DNA of 64,000 nucleotides from Marinobacter aromaticivorans (GTDB lineage: Bacteria > Pseudomonadota > Gammaproteobacteria > Pseudomonadales > Oleiphilaceae). The DNA lies in the NCBI RefSeq assembly GCF_002806975.1, contig NZ_NIHD01000014.1:1-64000 (forward strand), given 5' to 3'. The first letter of the stretch is position 1. The number at the start of each line of letters is the position of its first letter. The position numbers were made by a program, and so were the translations under genes. Positions 35,213-44,178 of this stretch are shown in pieces. The notes below the pieces were generated by a model, which did no database searches, was not told the DNA's origin, and saw nothing but the letters and a program-made list of their open reading frames with translations.

Positions 35213-38200
35213 GTGGACCTAGCCAAGGCAATTAAAGACATTATGGTACCGGCACCGAAGAAACCGGTGAAACCGGACGTCGAAATCCAAACTGCCAGTA
35301 ATGACGGGGAAGGGCAGCGCAAACCACTCACGAAAACTGCGGTAAAGCGCATTTACCGCCGCCCCTCATCGTTCGTTGAGAAACTGCCTTGGTATGAATT
35401 CCAAAGCGAGTCTCAAACGATGCTGTTAGATGACGGGAAAAGCGTAGGTGCTGTTTTCGACATCATCCCGATTGCCACAGAAGGTCGTTCCTACAACTGG
35501 TTGCAGAATCGGCGGGATATGATTCAGGACGCCCTTCAGGACTGCTTCGAGGAAATGACGGCAGGGCCCTGGATCATCCAGCAGTACACCTATGATGACG
35601 ACAACCTGGAAGATTACATCCAGAAATTGCGTCTCTACCCGAAGCACTACTGCCGGGATTCGTCGTTCACTCAGGAATGGCTGAGAACGATGGAAACCCA
35701 TCTGCGCGGAATCTGTAAGGAAGGCGGACTGTTCGAGGATAAAGAAGTTCTCGATGCGCCCTGGAGTGGCGGCCAGCGCCGGATCAAACTCGCTGTCTAC
35801 CGGAGACTGCCCGAGAAGTGGAAATCCTACGCGGGCATGACGCCGGAAGAAGAGCTCAATGACACCATCGAAAAGCTGGATGCTGCTTTCAGGGATGCCG
35901 GAATTGGCCTGGTTCGTAATGGCGGAAAGGAAGTCTATGAATGGCTGTTGAAGTGGTTCAATCCGCGTCCGGAGCTTACCGACGGAGATCGCCAGAAGTT
36001 CGTTGAACTGGCCTCCTACCCAGACGAGGAAAGTTTGCCGGCCGGTGATGATTTCGCTGAAAGCCTGTTCTTTGCTTTGCCAAAGTCTGATGCCCCGTCA
36101 CAAACCTGGTGGTTTGATGGCCTCCCACACCGCTGTTTGCGAGTGCACAAGATTCGTCGGACGCCCAAGATCGGCCAGATCGCCGGCGAAGTAAGTGCGA
36201 CCACTCCGGACGGCCTATCAACCGGCAAAGCTTCCTGCATGATGGATAAGATGCCGCCAGGCACTATGATCGCAACGACCATTATCGTCACGCCTCAGGA
36301 CGAAGTTCAGAACCATATCAACCGGATTCAGGACAAATCCAAGGGTGAGTCCGTCGACGCAACGATGACGCGCGAAGACTGCGAAGTTGCCAAGTCTCTT
36401 ATGGGTAACAAGCACAAGATCTATCGCTCGATGATGTGTGTTTACCTGCGTGGCGAAAACCTGAAAGACCTGCGCAAAAAAACCAACGCGGCCAGTACGA
36501 TTCTGCTGACGAATCAGCTCGCGCCGGTTCGGGAAGAAGACGAATCCCTCGGCCTCGATGCGTACATTTACAACCTGCCCATGGTTTACGAGCCCAGCAT
36601 GGACGCCAATTTCAAGGCGACCCGTCCGGTTTGGGCCCAACACCTGGCAAACCTTGCCTCCCTTTTCGGGCGGCATCGCGGTACCGGTAATCCGGGGCAG
36701 ACCGCCTTTAATCGCGGTGGCGAGCCGGTGTCTTACGACCCGTTTAACGGGAATGACCGCAAGAAGAATGCGCATGGCCTCATTCTTGGCCCGACGGGTG
36801 CCGGCAAGTCGGCACACATCACCAACATGTCGGCCCAGATCATGGCACTCCAGCGCCCGCGGCTGTTCATTGTTGAGGCCGGTAACAGCTTTGGTCTGCT
36901 GGCTGATTATTTCGCCTCCCAGGGCCTGTCTGTAAATAAGATTCAGCTCAAGCCCGGGGCAGGGGTATCGCTGCCGCCTTTCGTCGACGCCGATCAGATG
37001 CTGTCCAAAGATGAGGAAGATCTGCTTGGTTCGCGAATCGTCTCTGATTCTGCATTGGTTGGCGAAGACGACTTGATCGCACACATCCCCGCGAAAATCC
37101 GCATCGGTGACATCACCAAGTCCTATGACGAACTGACCGAAGCAGAGCGCAAGGATGTTCGCGCCCGTGCGGCCATGGACGTTCTGGCCGACATGATGAT
37201 GGATGAGGACTCGGGCTCGGACGACGAGGGTGACGAGCAGCGGGACATTATGGGTGAGATGGAAATTGTCGCCACACTGATGATCACCGGTGGTGAAGAG
37301 GAGGAGGCGAAAAAGCTAACCCGTGCAGACCGGCGGATGATCCGGGATGCGATTCTCAATGGCGCGAAGCTCGCCAGGTCAGAAGGCCGCCGCACTATGA
37401 CTTCGGATGTCTCGGAAGGATTCCGGATGATCACCAAAGATCCGGCCTACCCGGAACACCGTCAGTCCCGTGCCTTCGAAATGGGGGAATCCCTACGGAT
37501 GTTCTGTGATGGGTTCGAGGGAGAGGTCTTCAATACAGATGGAGACGGCTGGCCGGATACCGATGTGACAATCGTAGACCTGGCGACGTTCGCCCGGGAG
37601 GGCTACAACGCTCAGCTGGCCATCGCCTACACCTCAATAATGATGCGGATCAACAACCTTGCCGAGAAGCATCAGCACGACGAGCGTCCGATCGTGATGC
37701 TGACAGACGAAGGGCACATTATCACCACAAATCCATTGCTGGCGCCGTTCGTGGTCAAAGTCGTGAAGATGTGGCGAAAGCTTGGTGCCTGGTGGTGGGT
37801 GGCGACTCAGAACATGGGGGACTTCCCCAACTCCGCCCGCAAGATGCTTAACATGATCGAGTGGTGGATTGCCCTGGTCATGCCTCAGGATGAAATCGAG
37901 GAAATTGCGCGTTTCAAAAACCTCAGTATTGAGCAAAAACAGCTCATGCTATCTGCTCGGAAAGAGCCCAAGAAGTACACCGAGGGCGTTGTTCTGTCCG
38001 AAAACATGGAAGCCCTGTTTCGGAACGTCCCACCCTCGCTTTACCTGTCCTTGGCGGGCACGGAAAAAGATGAAAAAACCGAGCGTGCCAAATACATGCG
38101 CAAGTTCGGCATCACGGAAGTGGAAGCTGCGGAGTATGTCGGCAAGATGATCGACTTTTACCGTGGCATCGCTCCGAAACCGGCCGATCCGGTACCGGCG

Positions 38201-38335
38201 GCGAATAATCCCATGTCTCAAGCCCGGGTCACTCTCGAGCGCCTTGAGAAACTCCAGAGTGAGCAGGGCCAGCAGGTTGTTGCCAAAGAAGTCATGGAAA
38301 CCCTTCGTGCGACCGTTGCGGAGGAGGACAACTGA
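35213..38335 (+). CDS. traC: TraC/VirB4-type conjugative ATPase (TIGR03744)
   Basis: 1040 aa from GTG with GGAGG upstream. Long N-terminal domain (FVEKLPWYEFQSESQTMLLDDGKSVGAVFDI), Walker A GPTGAGKS at 526-533, Walker B IVMLTDEGHIITT at ~827-838, and WWVATQNMGDFPNSARKMLNMIEWWIAL. A very acidic insertion (~660-700) separates parts of the ATPase core, usual for this family. Cytoplasmic motor that energises pilus assembly and substrate transfer. Stop and next start share TGATG. Confidence 0.92.
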   Translation: MDLAKAIKDIMVPAPKKPVKPDVEIQTASNDGEGQRKPLTKTAVKRIYRRPSSFVEKLPWYEFQSESQTMLLDDGKSVGAVFDIIPIATEGRSYNWLQNRRDMIQDALQDCFEEMTAGPWIIQQYTYDDDNLEDYIQKLRLYPKHYCRDSSFTQEWLRTMETHLRGICKEGGLFEDKEVLDAPWSGGQRRIKLAVYRRLPEKWKSYAGMTPEEELNDTIEKLDAAFRDAGIGLVRNGGKEVYEWLLKWFNPRPELTDGDRQKFVELASYPDEESLPAGDDFAESLFFALPKSDAPSQTWWFDGLPHRCLRVHKIRRTPKIGQIAGEVSATTPDGLSTGKASCMMDKMPPGTMIATTIIVTPQDEVQNHINRIQDKSKGESVDATMTREDCEVAKSLMGNKHKIYRSMMCVYLRGENLKDLRKKTNAASTILLTNQLAPVREEDESLGLDAYIYNLPMVYEPSMDANFKATRPVWAQHLANLASLFGRHRGTGNPGQTAFNRGGEPVSYDPFNGNDRKKNAHGLILGPTGAGKSAHITNMSAQIMALQRPRLFIVEAGNSFGLLADYFASQGLSVNKIQLKPGAGVSLPPFVDADQMLSKDEEDLLGSRIVSDSALVGEDDLIAHIPAKIRIGDITKSYDELTEAERKDVRARAAMDVLADMMMDEDSGSDDEGDEQRDIMGEMEIVATLMITGGEEEEAKKLTRADRRMIRDAILNGAKLARSEGRRTMTSDVSEGFRMITKDPAYPEHRQSRAFEMGESLRMFCDGFEGEVFNTDGDGWPDTDVTIVDLATFAREGYNAQLAIAYTSIMMRINNLAEKHQHDERPIVMLTDEGHIITTNPLLAPFVVKVVKMWRKLGAWWWVATQNMGDFPNSARKMLNMIEWWIALVMPQDEIEEIARFKNLSIEQKQLMLSARKEPKKYTEGVVLSENMEALFRNVPPSLYLSLAGTEKDEKTERAKYMRKFGITEVEAAEYVGKMIDFYRGIAPKPADPVPAANNPMSQARVTLERLEKLQSEQGQQVVAKEVMETLRATVAEEDN

Positions 38336-38802
38336 TGAATCGTCATCTGCTTCAATCCTTGGGTTTTGTCGTTACAGTGCTTGCTAGTGCCTCAACGCTC
38401 GCGGCTGACTCCATACAGACCATCCGGATATTTGAAACCAATGATCAGTTTGTCCTGCAGGACAAGCGCTTGTCTGACCGGGTGCAGATTGAGGTGTACG
38501 ACATGGACTCCAAAAATCGCGCAACCAAGCAGCTCAATCAACGGATGCGTGCCTTGGTCCCGAAGAAGATCCAACCCTCCAAGGTCGAGAAAGCTTATCG
38601 GGACGCTTTCAGCCAGGTGCTTAACAGCTCCCACTGGCCAGCGATCAATCAGGAAATACAAGCAGGAGCCCGGGCCATTGAAGCCGCAATGCGCTTTGGC
38701 ATCGAAAAGCTTCCGGCCATCGTTTTCAACGACCGCCAAGTGGTTTACGGCGAGCGTTCATTAAAGGCGGCTCTGGCCGTCTATAGCAGGGAGAACCACT
38801 GA
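38335..38802 (+). CDS. TIGR03757-family conjugative element protein (TrbC-like)
   Basis: 155 aa. Signal peptide (cleavage after TLAA), then IRIFETNDQFV, IEVYDMDSKNRATKQLNQR and a C-terminal AAMRFGIEKLPAIVFNDRQVVYGERSLKAAL. The C-terminal part has the cis-Pro loop and strand pattern of a thioredoxin fold without active cysteines. Periplasmic, partner of the TraU-type gene that follows after 1 bp. Confidence 0.82.
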   Translation: MNRHLLQSLGFVVTVLASASTLAADSIQTIRIFETNDQFVLQDKRLSDRVQIEVYDMDSKNRATKQLNQRMRALVPKKIQPSKVEKAYRDAFSQVLNSSHWPAINQEIQAGARAIEAAMRFGIEKLPAIVFNDRQVVYGERSLKAALAVYSRENH

Positions 38803-38803
38803 C

Positions 38804-39949
38804 ATGCGGACGTTCATTTCTCTGGTGTTTCTGGTGTTGATTGGCAGTGCCGGGAACGCTTTTGCCTACCCGAGCGAGTGGACGAACTACGACCCGGGCG
38901 ATTTGGACGCAGTCAGGGACGCGACCATTACGGACACCCAGAACCGCCTGGAAGAACGTGATGGCCAGGTGGAATGTATCGCCTGTCATGGCGAGCTGAA
39001 CGACACCTACGATGGCGTCATCGATACCTTTGAAATCGTCGATCAGACCATGTCCGCAGCTCTGAGCTGTATGGACTGGGAAATCCGTGGTGCTTGCATC
39101 TGGATGACCTGTGCCGCCTTTGTCTGCTGGGTAGACACGTCCATCAAGGTCAAAAACTTTGTACCGGACCTGGTGGTGCAGTCTTATGACCGCGCTGCCG
39201 GGGAGCCATGGACCGAATCCCAGGACATAAACCAGATCTCAATGGCTGAGAACGATTCCTCATGGGTGACAACCATGATTGGATGGGTCACGAACCACAA
39301 CGTCGACAAGGTAGAAGGCGGCCGCTCCAATGAAGCTACCCGTTATGACCATGTAAACCTCGATTTCAAATTGGTGGATTCATACGGGAATCCTGCGCTG
39401 GTGGCTTATAACACGCTAGCCCAGGGCCTATTTGGAATGGTCTGTGCAGGACGTACCTTCCCGTTTTATCCCTATTTCATCTCAAACCTGGACTCCATCG
39501 CCTGGCGCTGGCACCTGCCGGAATTTTTCTACCCGATTTCGTGGTCGGTCGGCATGGATAGACTCGGATCTGGCCACAACAGTTATGGCGGTGTATTTCC
39601 CAGAAGCGGGTTTCTGACCCAAGCGGACGGTCTTAAATCTGGTGTTCTTACCGCTTTTCGCGCCATGCACTTCGTGACCCGCCCGAACGAGCCTCACCTT
39701 TATTTCACCATCGGTCAGCCCAGTGAAGACGGATATTGGCCGCCCGGTCCACTGAATCAGAACGATAAAGATACCGGTGTCTTCCAGATGTTGTATCCGC
39801 AGGATGAAAGCTCATGCCAAAAGTTTCCCTATGGCGCCACACCGTCAACGAGTAAGCGTTCCGACGACGATTCTTATGTCTGGAATTTCTGGCGAGCATA
39901 CAAGTGCTGTCAACGACGGGGATCCTCTTTGATTTGGCACTCTGGCTGA
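38804..39949 (+). CDS. traU: TraU-like conjugation protein (TIGR03756)
   Basis: 381 aa. Signal peptide (cleavage after AFAY), many cysteines (IACHGELND, SCMDWEIRGACIWMTCAAFVCW, CCQRRG) likely to form disulfides, and TraU landmarks such as HFVTRPNEPHLYFTIGQ. Periplasmic factor needed for DNA transfer in F-like systems. Confidence 0.85.
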   Translation: MRTFISLVFLVLIGSAGNAFAYPSEWTNYDPGDLDAVRDATITDTQNRLEERDGQVECIACHGELNDTYDGVIDTFEIVDQTMSAALSCMDWEIRGACIWMTCAAFVCWVDTSIKVKNFVPDLVVQSYDRAAGEPWTESQDINQISMAENDSSWVTTMIGWVTNHNVDKVEGGRSNEATRYDHVNLDFKLVDSYGNPALVAYNTLAQGLFGMVCAGRTFPFYPYFISNLDSIAWRWHLPEFFYPISWSVGMDRLGSGHNSYGGVFPRSGFLTQADGLKSGVLTAFRAMHFVTRPNEPHLYFTIGQPSEDGYWPPGPLNQNDKDTGVFQMLYPQDESSCQKFPYGATPSTSKRSDDDSYVWNFWRAYKCCQRRGSSLIWHSG

Positions 39950-39998
39950 AGTGGTTCCAAACCGACCGTCATCAAAAGATTTATAAGGATTTAAGGCA

Positions 39999-41354
39999 AT
40001 GAAAAATCGTAATCAATGGATTGGCGTGGTGCTTGCGGGATCGTTGGCGGCTAGCGCGAATGCGATGGAAACAACGTCGCCCCGGCTGAACACACTGATG
40101 GACTATCAGATTGGGGGAGGGCTTATTTCTGGACCGCCAACCAAAATTCACTCGATCCCGATTTTGAGTTTTGGTGCGGGCTGGGATTTGAACATGGCAT
40201 GTGGTGAGTTTGATCCAAAAATGACGGTGAAAAACCAGTTGAACGGGCTCACGGACGGTTTTAAAAACATGATGGACAACGTCATTAACAGCGCGACAGC
40301 TGCGGTTGCCTCCCTGCCGGCGTTGGCCATTCAAAAAGCCGATCCTGGACTCTATGACCTTCTTCAGCAGGGCATTCTGCAGGGCAAGATGGACTTTGAA
40401 TTCGCCGAATCGTCCTGTCAGGAAATGGCGAATCTGATGATGGGCGATTCCACCGATTACCCATGGGAAAAGTTCAAGATGAACGCCAAGGTGGCGGACT
40501 GGTCCTGGAATATTGGGGCTACTGGTGGTGATGCCGTGGCAGCAAAAGAGAACGTGGATGGCTCTAACCACGGCGATGCGGGCTCAGAATGGGTCTGCAA
40601 CAGCAAAAAAGGTGGAGCCGGACAGCCGCCAATCCGTGCCTTAAGAGACGTTGTGATGGTGGGCTACAACGTCCTGTTTGATCGCAACGACAGCTGTGAC
40701 TCGGCGTCGGTGTCCGTTGCAGACGGGCAGGGCAACGCGCTTTGGGAATACTGGAACGGTCCGATTCAGGCCGCCGATTGGGCAGTATCCGTGGTTGGCG
40801 ATTCTGAAATCCGAACCTGCGATAACTGTAAAAAAATCACTTCCCGCCCTGGCAAAGGTCTAGCCTACCGTCATCGTGACATGGAACAGGATCTTTACGA
40901 TGACCTCGAAGACTTGGTGGACGGAACTACGGCTCTCAGTTGGCAAAACCTGAATCGGGTTTCCGCGCCTCCTGGGGTCCGTGTGACCGATCTTGTCATC
41001 AAAGCCATCCGAAAGCGCAATCCAACCGCTCAGGAAGAGATGCTGCGCAAATTGTCGAGCGAAATTGCGTATACACGTCTTGTTGAGCAGGGTCGCTTCC
41101 TAACTCAAATGCTCCGTTCGGGCGTCAAAGAGCCGAACGTTGCCAACATGGACACCGCGATCGCCATTATCGATAACGCGATTGATCACCTGAACGTTGA
41201 GTTGGCCCAGCTCGACCAGGAAATTGAGACCCGCGAGGCGGTAGCAGAGAGAACAATTGGCCATTTGCTGGGCACCGAAGAGCGGATCTACCAAAACACA
41301 AACCTACCGTCAGGCAACAAACCGTCCGGCCTGAACAGTTTTGGAGTTCAGTGA
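39999..41354 (+). CDS. traH: TraH-like conjugation protein (TIGR03755)
   Basis: 451 aa with AAGGATTTAAGG before the ATG. Signal peptide, then PRLNTLMDYQIGGGLISG, GWDLNMACGEFDPKMTVKNQLNGLTDGFKNMM, and a Cys pair region (IRTCDNCKKI). The C-terminal third is a coiled coil. Periplasmic or outer-membrane component acting with TraU and TraG. The stop shares TGATG with the next gene. Confidence 0.82.
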   Translation: MKNRNQWIGVVLAGSLAASANAMETTSPRLNTLMDYQIGGGLISGPPTKIHSIPILSFGAGWDLNMACGEFDPKMTVKNQLNGLTDGFKNMMDNVINSATAAVASLPALAIQKADPGLYDLLQQGILQGKMDFEFAESSCQEMANLMMGDSTDYPWEKFKMNAKVADWSWNIGATGGDAVAAKENVDGSNHGDAGSEWVCNSKKGGAGQPPIRALRDVVMVGYNVLFDRNDSCDSASVSVADGQGNALWEYWNGPIQAADWAVSVVGDSEIRTCDNCKKITSRPGKGLAYRHRDMEQDLYDDLEDLVDGTTALSWQNLNRVSAPPGVRVTDLVIKAIRKRNPTAQEEMLRKLSSEIAYTRLVEQGRFLTQMLRSGVKEPNVANMDTAIAIIDNAIDHLNVELAQLDQEIETREAVAERTIGHLLGTEERIYQNTNLPSGNKPSGLNSFGVQ

Positions 41355-41719
41355 TGCAAAAAACCCGGAAGTTTCTGATGGTTTCTATGGGCGGCGTCGC
41401 TGCCCTGATGATCATCGGCATGGTTGTCGCGGCTTTGACGGATACTTCGGCAGAGGAGGTGAAATCCCTCGACTTAATAGCCGAATTGACCTGGTACAGA
41501 GTCGCGTTTTTTGTCGCCATAGTGGCCGCGTGGCCAGCGATTTCTCGCTACGCCACCCGTTTGCCGCATCGCGGCGAAACGTCGAACGAAAAGTGGCTTG
41601 CGCTGGAAAAAAAGCATGCCGCGGACTTTAAGTTCATGCGATCGCAGTGGTGGAAAATTGCTCTGTTGCTGGCGTTTGTCGAGATCGTACTTATCCAACA
41701 GTTCGGCATAGGGAGATAG
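41354..41719 (+). CDS. small inner-membrane protein between traH and traG
   Basis: 121 aa with three hydrophobic segments (~9-29, ~44-62 and the C-terminal WKIALLLAFVEIVLIQQF). A charged cytoplasmic loop (NEKWLALEKKHAADFKFM) lies between the last two. It starts in the traH stop and ends 5 bp before traG, so it is part of the operon. Specific family not assigned. Confidence 0.7.
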   Translation: MQKTRKFLMVSMGGVAALMIIGMVVAALTDTSAEEVKSLDLIAELTWYRVAFFVAIVAAWPAISRYATRLPHRGETSNEKWLALEKKHAADFKFMRSQWWKIALLLAFVEIVLIQQFGIGR

Positions 41720-41724
41720 CCGGA

Positions 41725-43395
41725 ATGGTCGCCAATACCTACCTCGAAATTTACACAATGATGTTTGGGTGGAATATGTACGAGGCCATTTGGGATGTCC
41801 TCGTCGGAACCGGGGTGGCTCTGATTCCTTTCATTGTTGCTGTCGTGAGTACATTTAAGGAAAACTATTCCGCCGGCAATGCCAGTGAGACGATCAAGAG
41901 CATGGAAACAACGCTGCTCGGAATGATCCTGGTGCTCATGTTGTGCGTCATTCCCTATAAAAGCATGTCCACGACGCTTTCTGGCGTTCGCTACGAGGTG
42001 ACGGTTCAGGATTGTGGAACGGCCTCGAACACCAATACACCCTCCAGCACTGCGTCAGGGACCGGAGACAATACCCAAACGGGCTTTGATTCTGCTATGA
42101 GTGATCTCCAGACGTGGCAGGTTCACAAACCGGTTGCCTGGACGCTGGTCGAAACCGTTTCAACGGCCATTACGCACACTTCCATCAAATCCATGACCTG
42201 CGTGAACAACTACGAGTTCATGTTGATGCGCATATCCAATATCACCATCCAGGATGAAACCCTACGTAAGGACATCCAGAACTTCTACGAAGCCTGCTAT
42301 AAGCCGGCCGTGAACAAGTACAAGGCCAATCCGCCGGTCGATCCGGTGACAGGCAATCCCATGGTTTTGACCAACGTTGAACCCTGGGAGGATATTGATT
42401 GGATGGGCAGTCGCATTCTGTTGGGCTACGCCGATGCCTATTACCGGGACAAAGAGCTATACGTTGCGAACTATGAGAACAAGGGATTCTCCCGACAACC
42501 TACATGGCGAGATTCTGACGCAGCCCATCAAACCGGTGTCTATCCATATTGCGAAGAAGTCTGGCTTGGCGAGAGAAATGCTGCGGGATGGTTCAACAAT
42601 GGCGGCGATGGGTTGCGAGAGAGGATTCTTGACGACATTCCTGACGATGAAGTCGGGGACATTGTTGATGACTGGAAGACTTGGGGTGCTGGCGTTTTCA
42701 GCAAACAGACCGAGCCGGACCAGGTCAAAGAAGACATGATCCTGAAGCTGATTCTTGAAAATAACCACAGTGATCTGTCAGCAGCTACTCAGCTGGACAT
42801 GAGCAATAACTTTGACGCGAATAAAGGCTTCTGGTCCCAGATGTGGGATAACGCGACTCAGCTGGGCAACGTTCTGACGTCAGCCAACGAATTTCTGCAG
42901 GCCAACGCTATACAGCAGATGTTCAAAGTGGCCGGGCCCATGTTGTTGGTTATGTTCCAGATGATCGTGGTCATCGCGGCTCCTTTCGTAATGATTTTTG
43001 GAAGCTATGGCTTCAGCTCCTTTTTCGCATTGGCGGTTACCTGGTTCAGCCTGGAATTTATCAATGCCATCTGGGCGGCAGCTTACTGGTTCGACAACCG
43101 GATCCTACAGATCTATGCGACCAACGCAGGCTGGTTTGATGAGATGACCAATAGCCTTCTGATCCGGATTGTCAGCATGAGCTCCATCTTTATTCTGCCA
43201 ATGATCTGGCTGTCCATCATGGCCATGGCCGGAAGTTCAATGCTTCGAGGCATGGGTGGTGGCGGTGTAGGCGGCGGTATGGCTGCCGGAAGCTCGGCCT
43301 TTGCTGGCGGCATGGCTGGGACTATGCGGAACACCAGAGGTCTTTTACCAGGCAGAGGCGGTAACCAAGGCGGCGGAAGCCGAGGCAGGAAATAA
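41725..43395 (+). CDS. traG: TraG N-terminal-domain mating-pair stabilisation protein
   Basis: 556 aa from ATG 41725; the longer frame overlaps the previous gene. Landmarks are MVANTYLEIYTMMFGWNMYEAIW, membrane segments near 22-45, 68-85, and three or more at ~400-510, and a Gly/Met-rich tail (GGGGVGGGMAAGSSAF). Corresponds to the N-terminal part of F TraG (PF07916) without the long periplasmic domain. Last gene of the operon, followed by a terminator. Confidence 0.85.
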   Translation: MVANTYLEIYTMMFGWNMYEAIWDVLVGTGVALIPFIVAVVSTFKENYSAGNASETIKSMETTLLGMILVLMLCVIPYKSMSTTLSGVRYEVTVQDCGTASNTNTPSSTASGTGDNTQTGFDSAMSDLQTWQVHKPVAWTLVETVSTAITHTSIKSMTCVNNYEFMLMRISNITIQDETLRKDIQNFYEACYKPAVNKYKANPPVDPVTGNPMVLTNVEPWEDIDWMGSRILLGYADAYYRDKELYVANYENKGFSRQPTWRDSDAAHQTGVYPYCEEVWLGERNAAGWFNNGGDGLRERILDDIPDDEVGDIVDDWKTWGAGVFSKQTEPDQVKEDMILKLILENNHSDLSAATQLDMSNNFDANKGFWSQMWDNATQLGNVLTSANEFLQANAIQQMFKVAGPMLLVMFQMIVVIAAPFVMIFGSYGFSSFFALAVTWFSLEFINAIWAAAYWFDNRILQIYATNAGWFDEMTNSLLIRIVSMSSIFILPMIWLSIMAMAGSSMLRGMGGGGVGGGMAAGSSAFAGGMAGTMRNTRGLLPGRGGNQGGGSRGRK

Positions 43396-43414
43396 GCATA
43401 GAGCCAGAGCTATA

Positions 43415-43442
43415 GGGCGGCCGACTGGCCGCCCTGTTTCTT
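43415..43442 (+). terminator. rho-independent terminator after traG
   Basis: GGGCGGCC-gact-GGCCGCCC followed by TGTTTCTT. Strong stem; closes the 13-kb mating-pair operon. Confidence 0.85.
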
Positions 43443-43478
43443 ATAGGCGGCTACGTTACGGCGATCTATGCTAAGAGG

Positions 43479-43907
43479 CTATCTAGGAGGCTCGTTGCCG
43501 TAGTAAACATCGTGAGACTGGTCGTAAACAGCATCGGTGGGGTGCAGCGGCTCTTTGAATACAGAGCCAGGCGCTCTGTGATCGTCATATGGCTCCGACC
43601 CGTCACCGCGCAGTATTCGCCAGATAATCGAGATTATAGCCAGAACGAGGGCAAAAGCCATGCTGACCAGCCACACCATAACTTTGAACCACCAGTATTC
43701 GCCGTACTTCTGGACAGACCGCTCGTAGACCTTTGAAATTGGGTGAATCGCAGCAAATCCGCACAGTATGCCACCGCAAATCCATCCCCAAGTCTCTTTG
43801 AATGAAACACCATCACCGGCAGATAGGCTGACCAGAAACAGCAGCGCGACGCCCGCGCCAAGGCTACACTTTCGTGCTATTCCGTTGTGAACGATTGTCT
43901 TGTCCAT
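43479..43907 (-). CDS. hypothetical membrane protein
   Basis: 142 aa with three hydrophobic segments (~17-33, ~41-58, ~77-96) and a polar tail rich in Asp, His and Pro (GDGSEPYDDHRAPG). Convergent with traG. No family recognised. The start is ATG but the ribosome site is weak. Confidence 0.6.
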   Translation of the reverse strand: MDKTIVHNGIARKCSLGAGVALLFLVSLSAGDGVSFKETWGWICGGILCGFAAIHPISKVYERSVQKYGEYWWFKVMVWLVSMAFALVLAIISIIWRILRGDGSEPYDDHRAPGSVFKEPLHPTDAVYDQSHDVYYGNEPPR

Positions 43908-43997
43908 GACGCTGAATCCCGCTCAAAAAATGATCGATTGTGACAGGTCCAAGTAAGGTCTGCGCTGGACGACCGACAGCGCACTTTATCAATAAGG

Positions 43998-44022
43998 TTA
44001 TCCACAGAATTTGTGGAAAAGT
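43998..44022. promoter_or_regulatory. head-to-head DnaA boxes
   Basis: A perfect TTATCCACA (43998-44006) is followed 5 bases later by TGTGGAAAA, the reverse complement of TTTTCCACA. Together they form TCCACA-gaatt-TGTGGA. It lies in the gap 43908-44131. Either a second initiation or host-DnaA control point, or a chance palindrome. Confidence 0.5.
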
Positions 44023-44131
44023 CGCCGATCCATTCGGTTGCAAAGCCAGTTTATGGTTATGCAAGTCATGACTTTTTTCCGCTGTAGTCCTTAGGTATAC
44101 ACGACTATGCTTCACTGGCAAGCCCGAAACA

Positions 44132-44162
44132 AAAAGGGAGCCTGATTCCGGCTCCCTTTTTT
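44132..44162. terminator. bidirectional rho-independent terminator
   Basis: AAAAGGGAGCC-tgattcc-GGCTCCCTTTTTT. The A and T tails allow termination on both strands; on the minus strand it ends the large parB-like gene. Confidence 0.85.
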
Positions 44163-44178
44163 CACTCTGATTGCGCCC

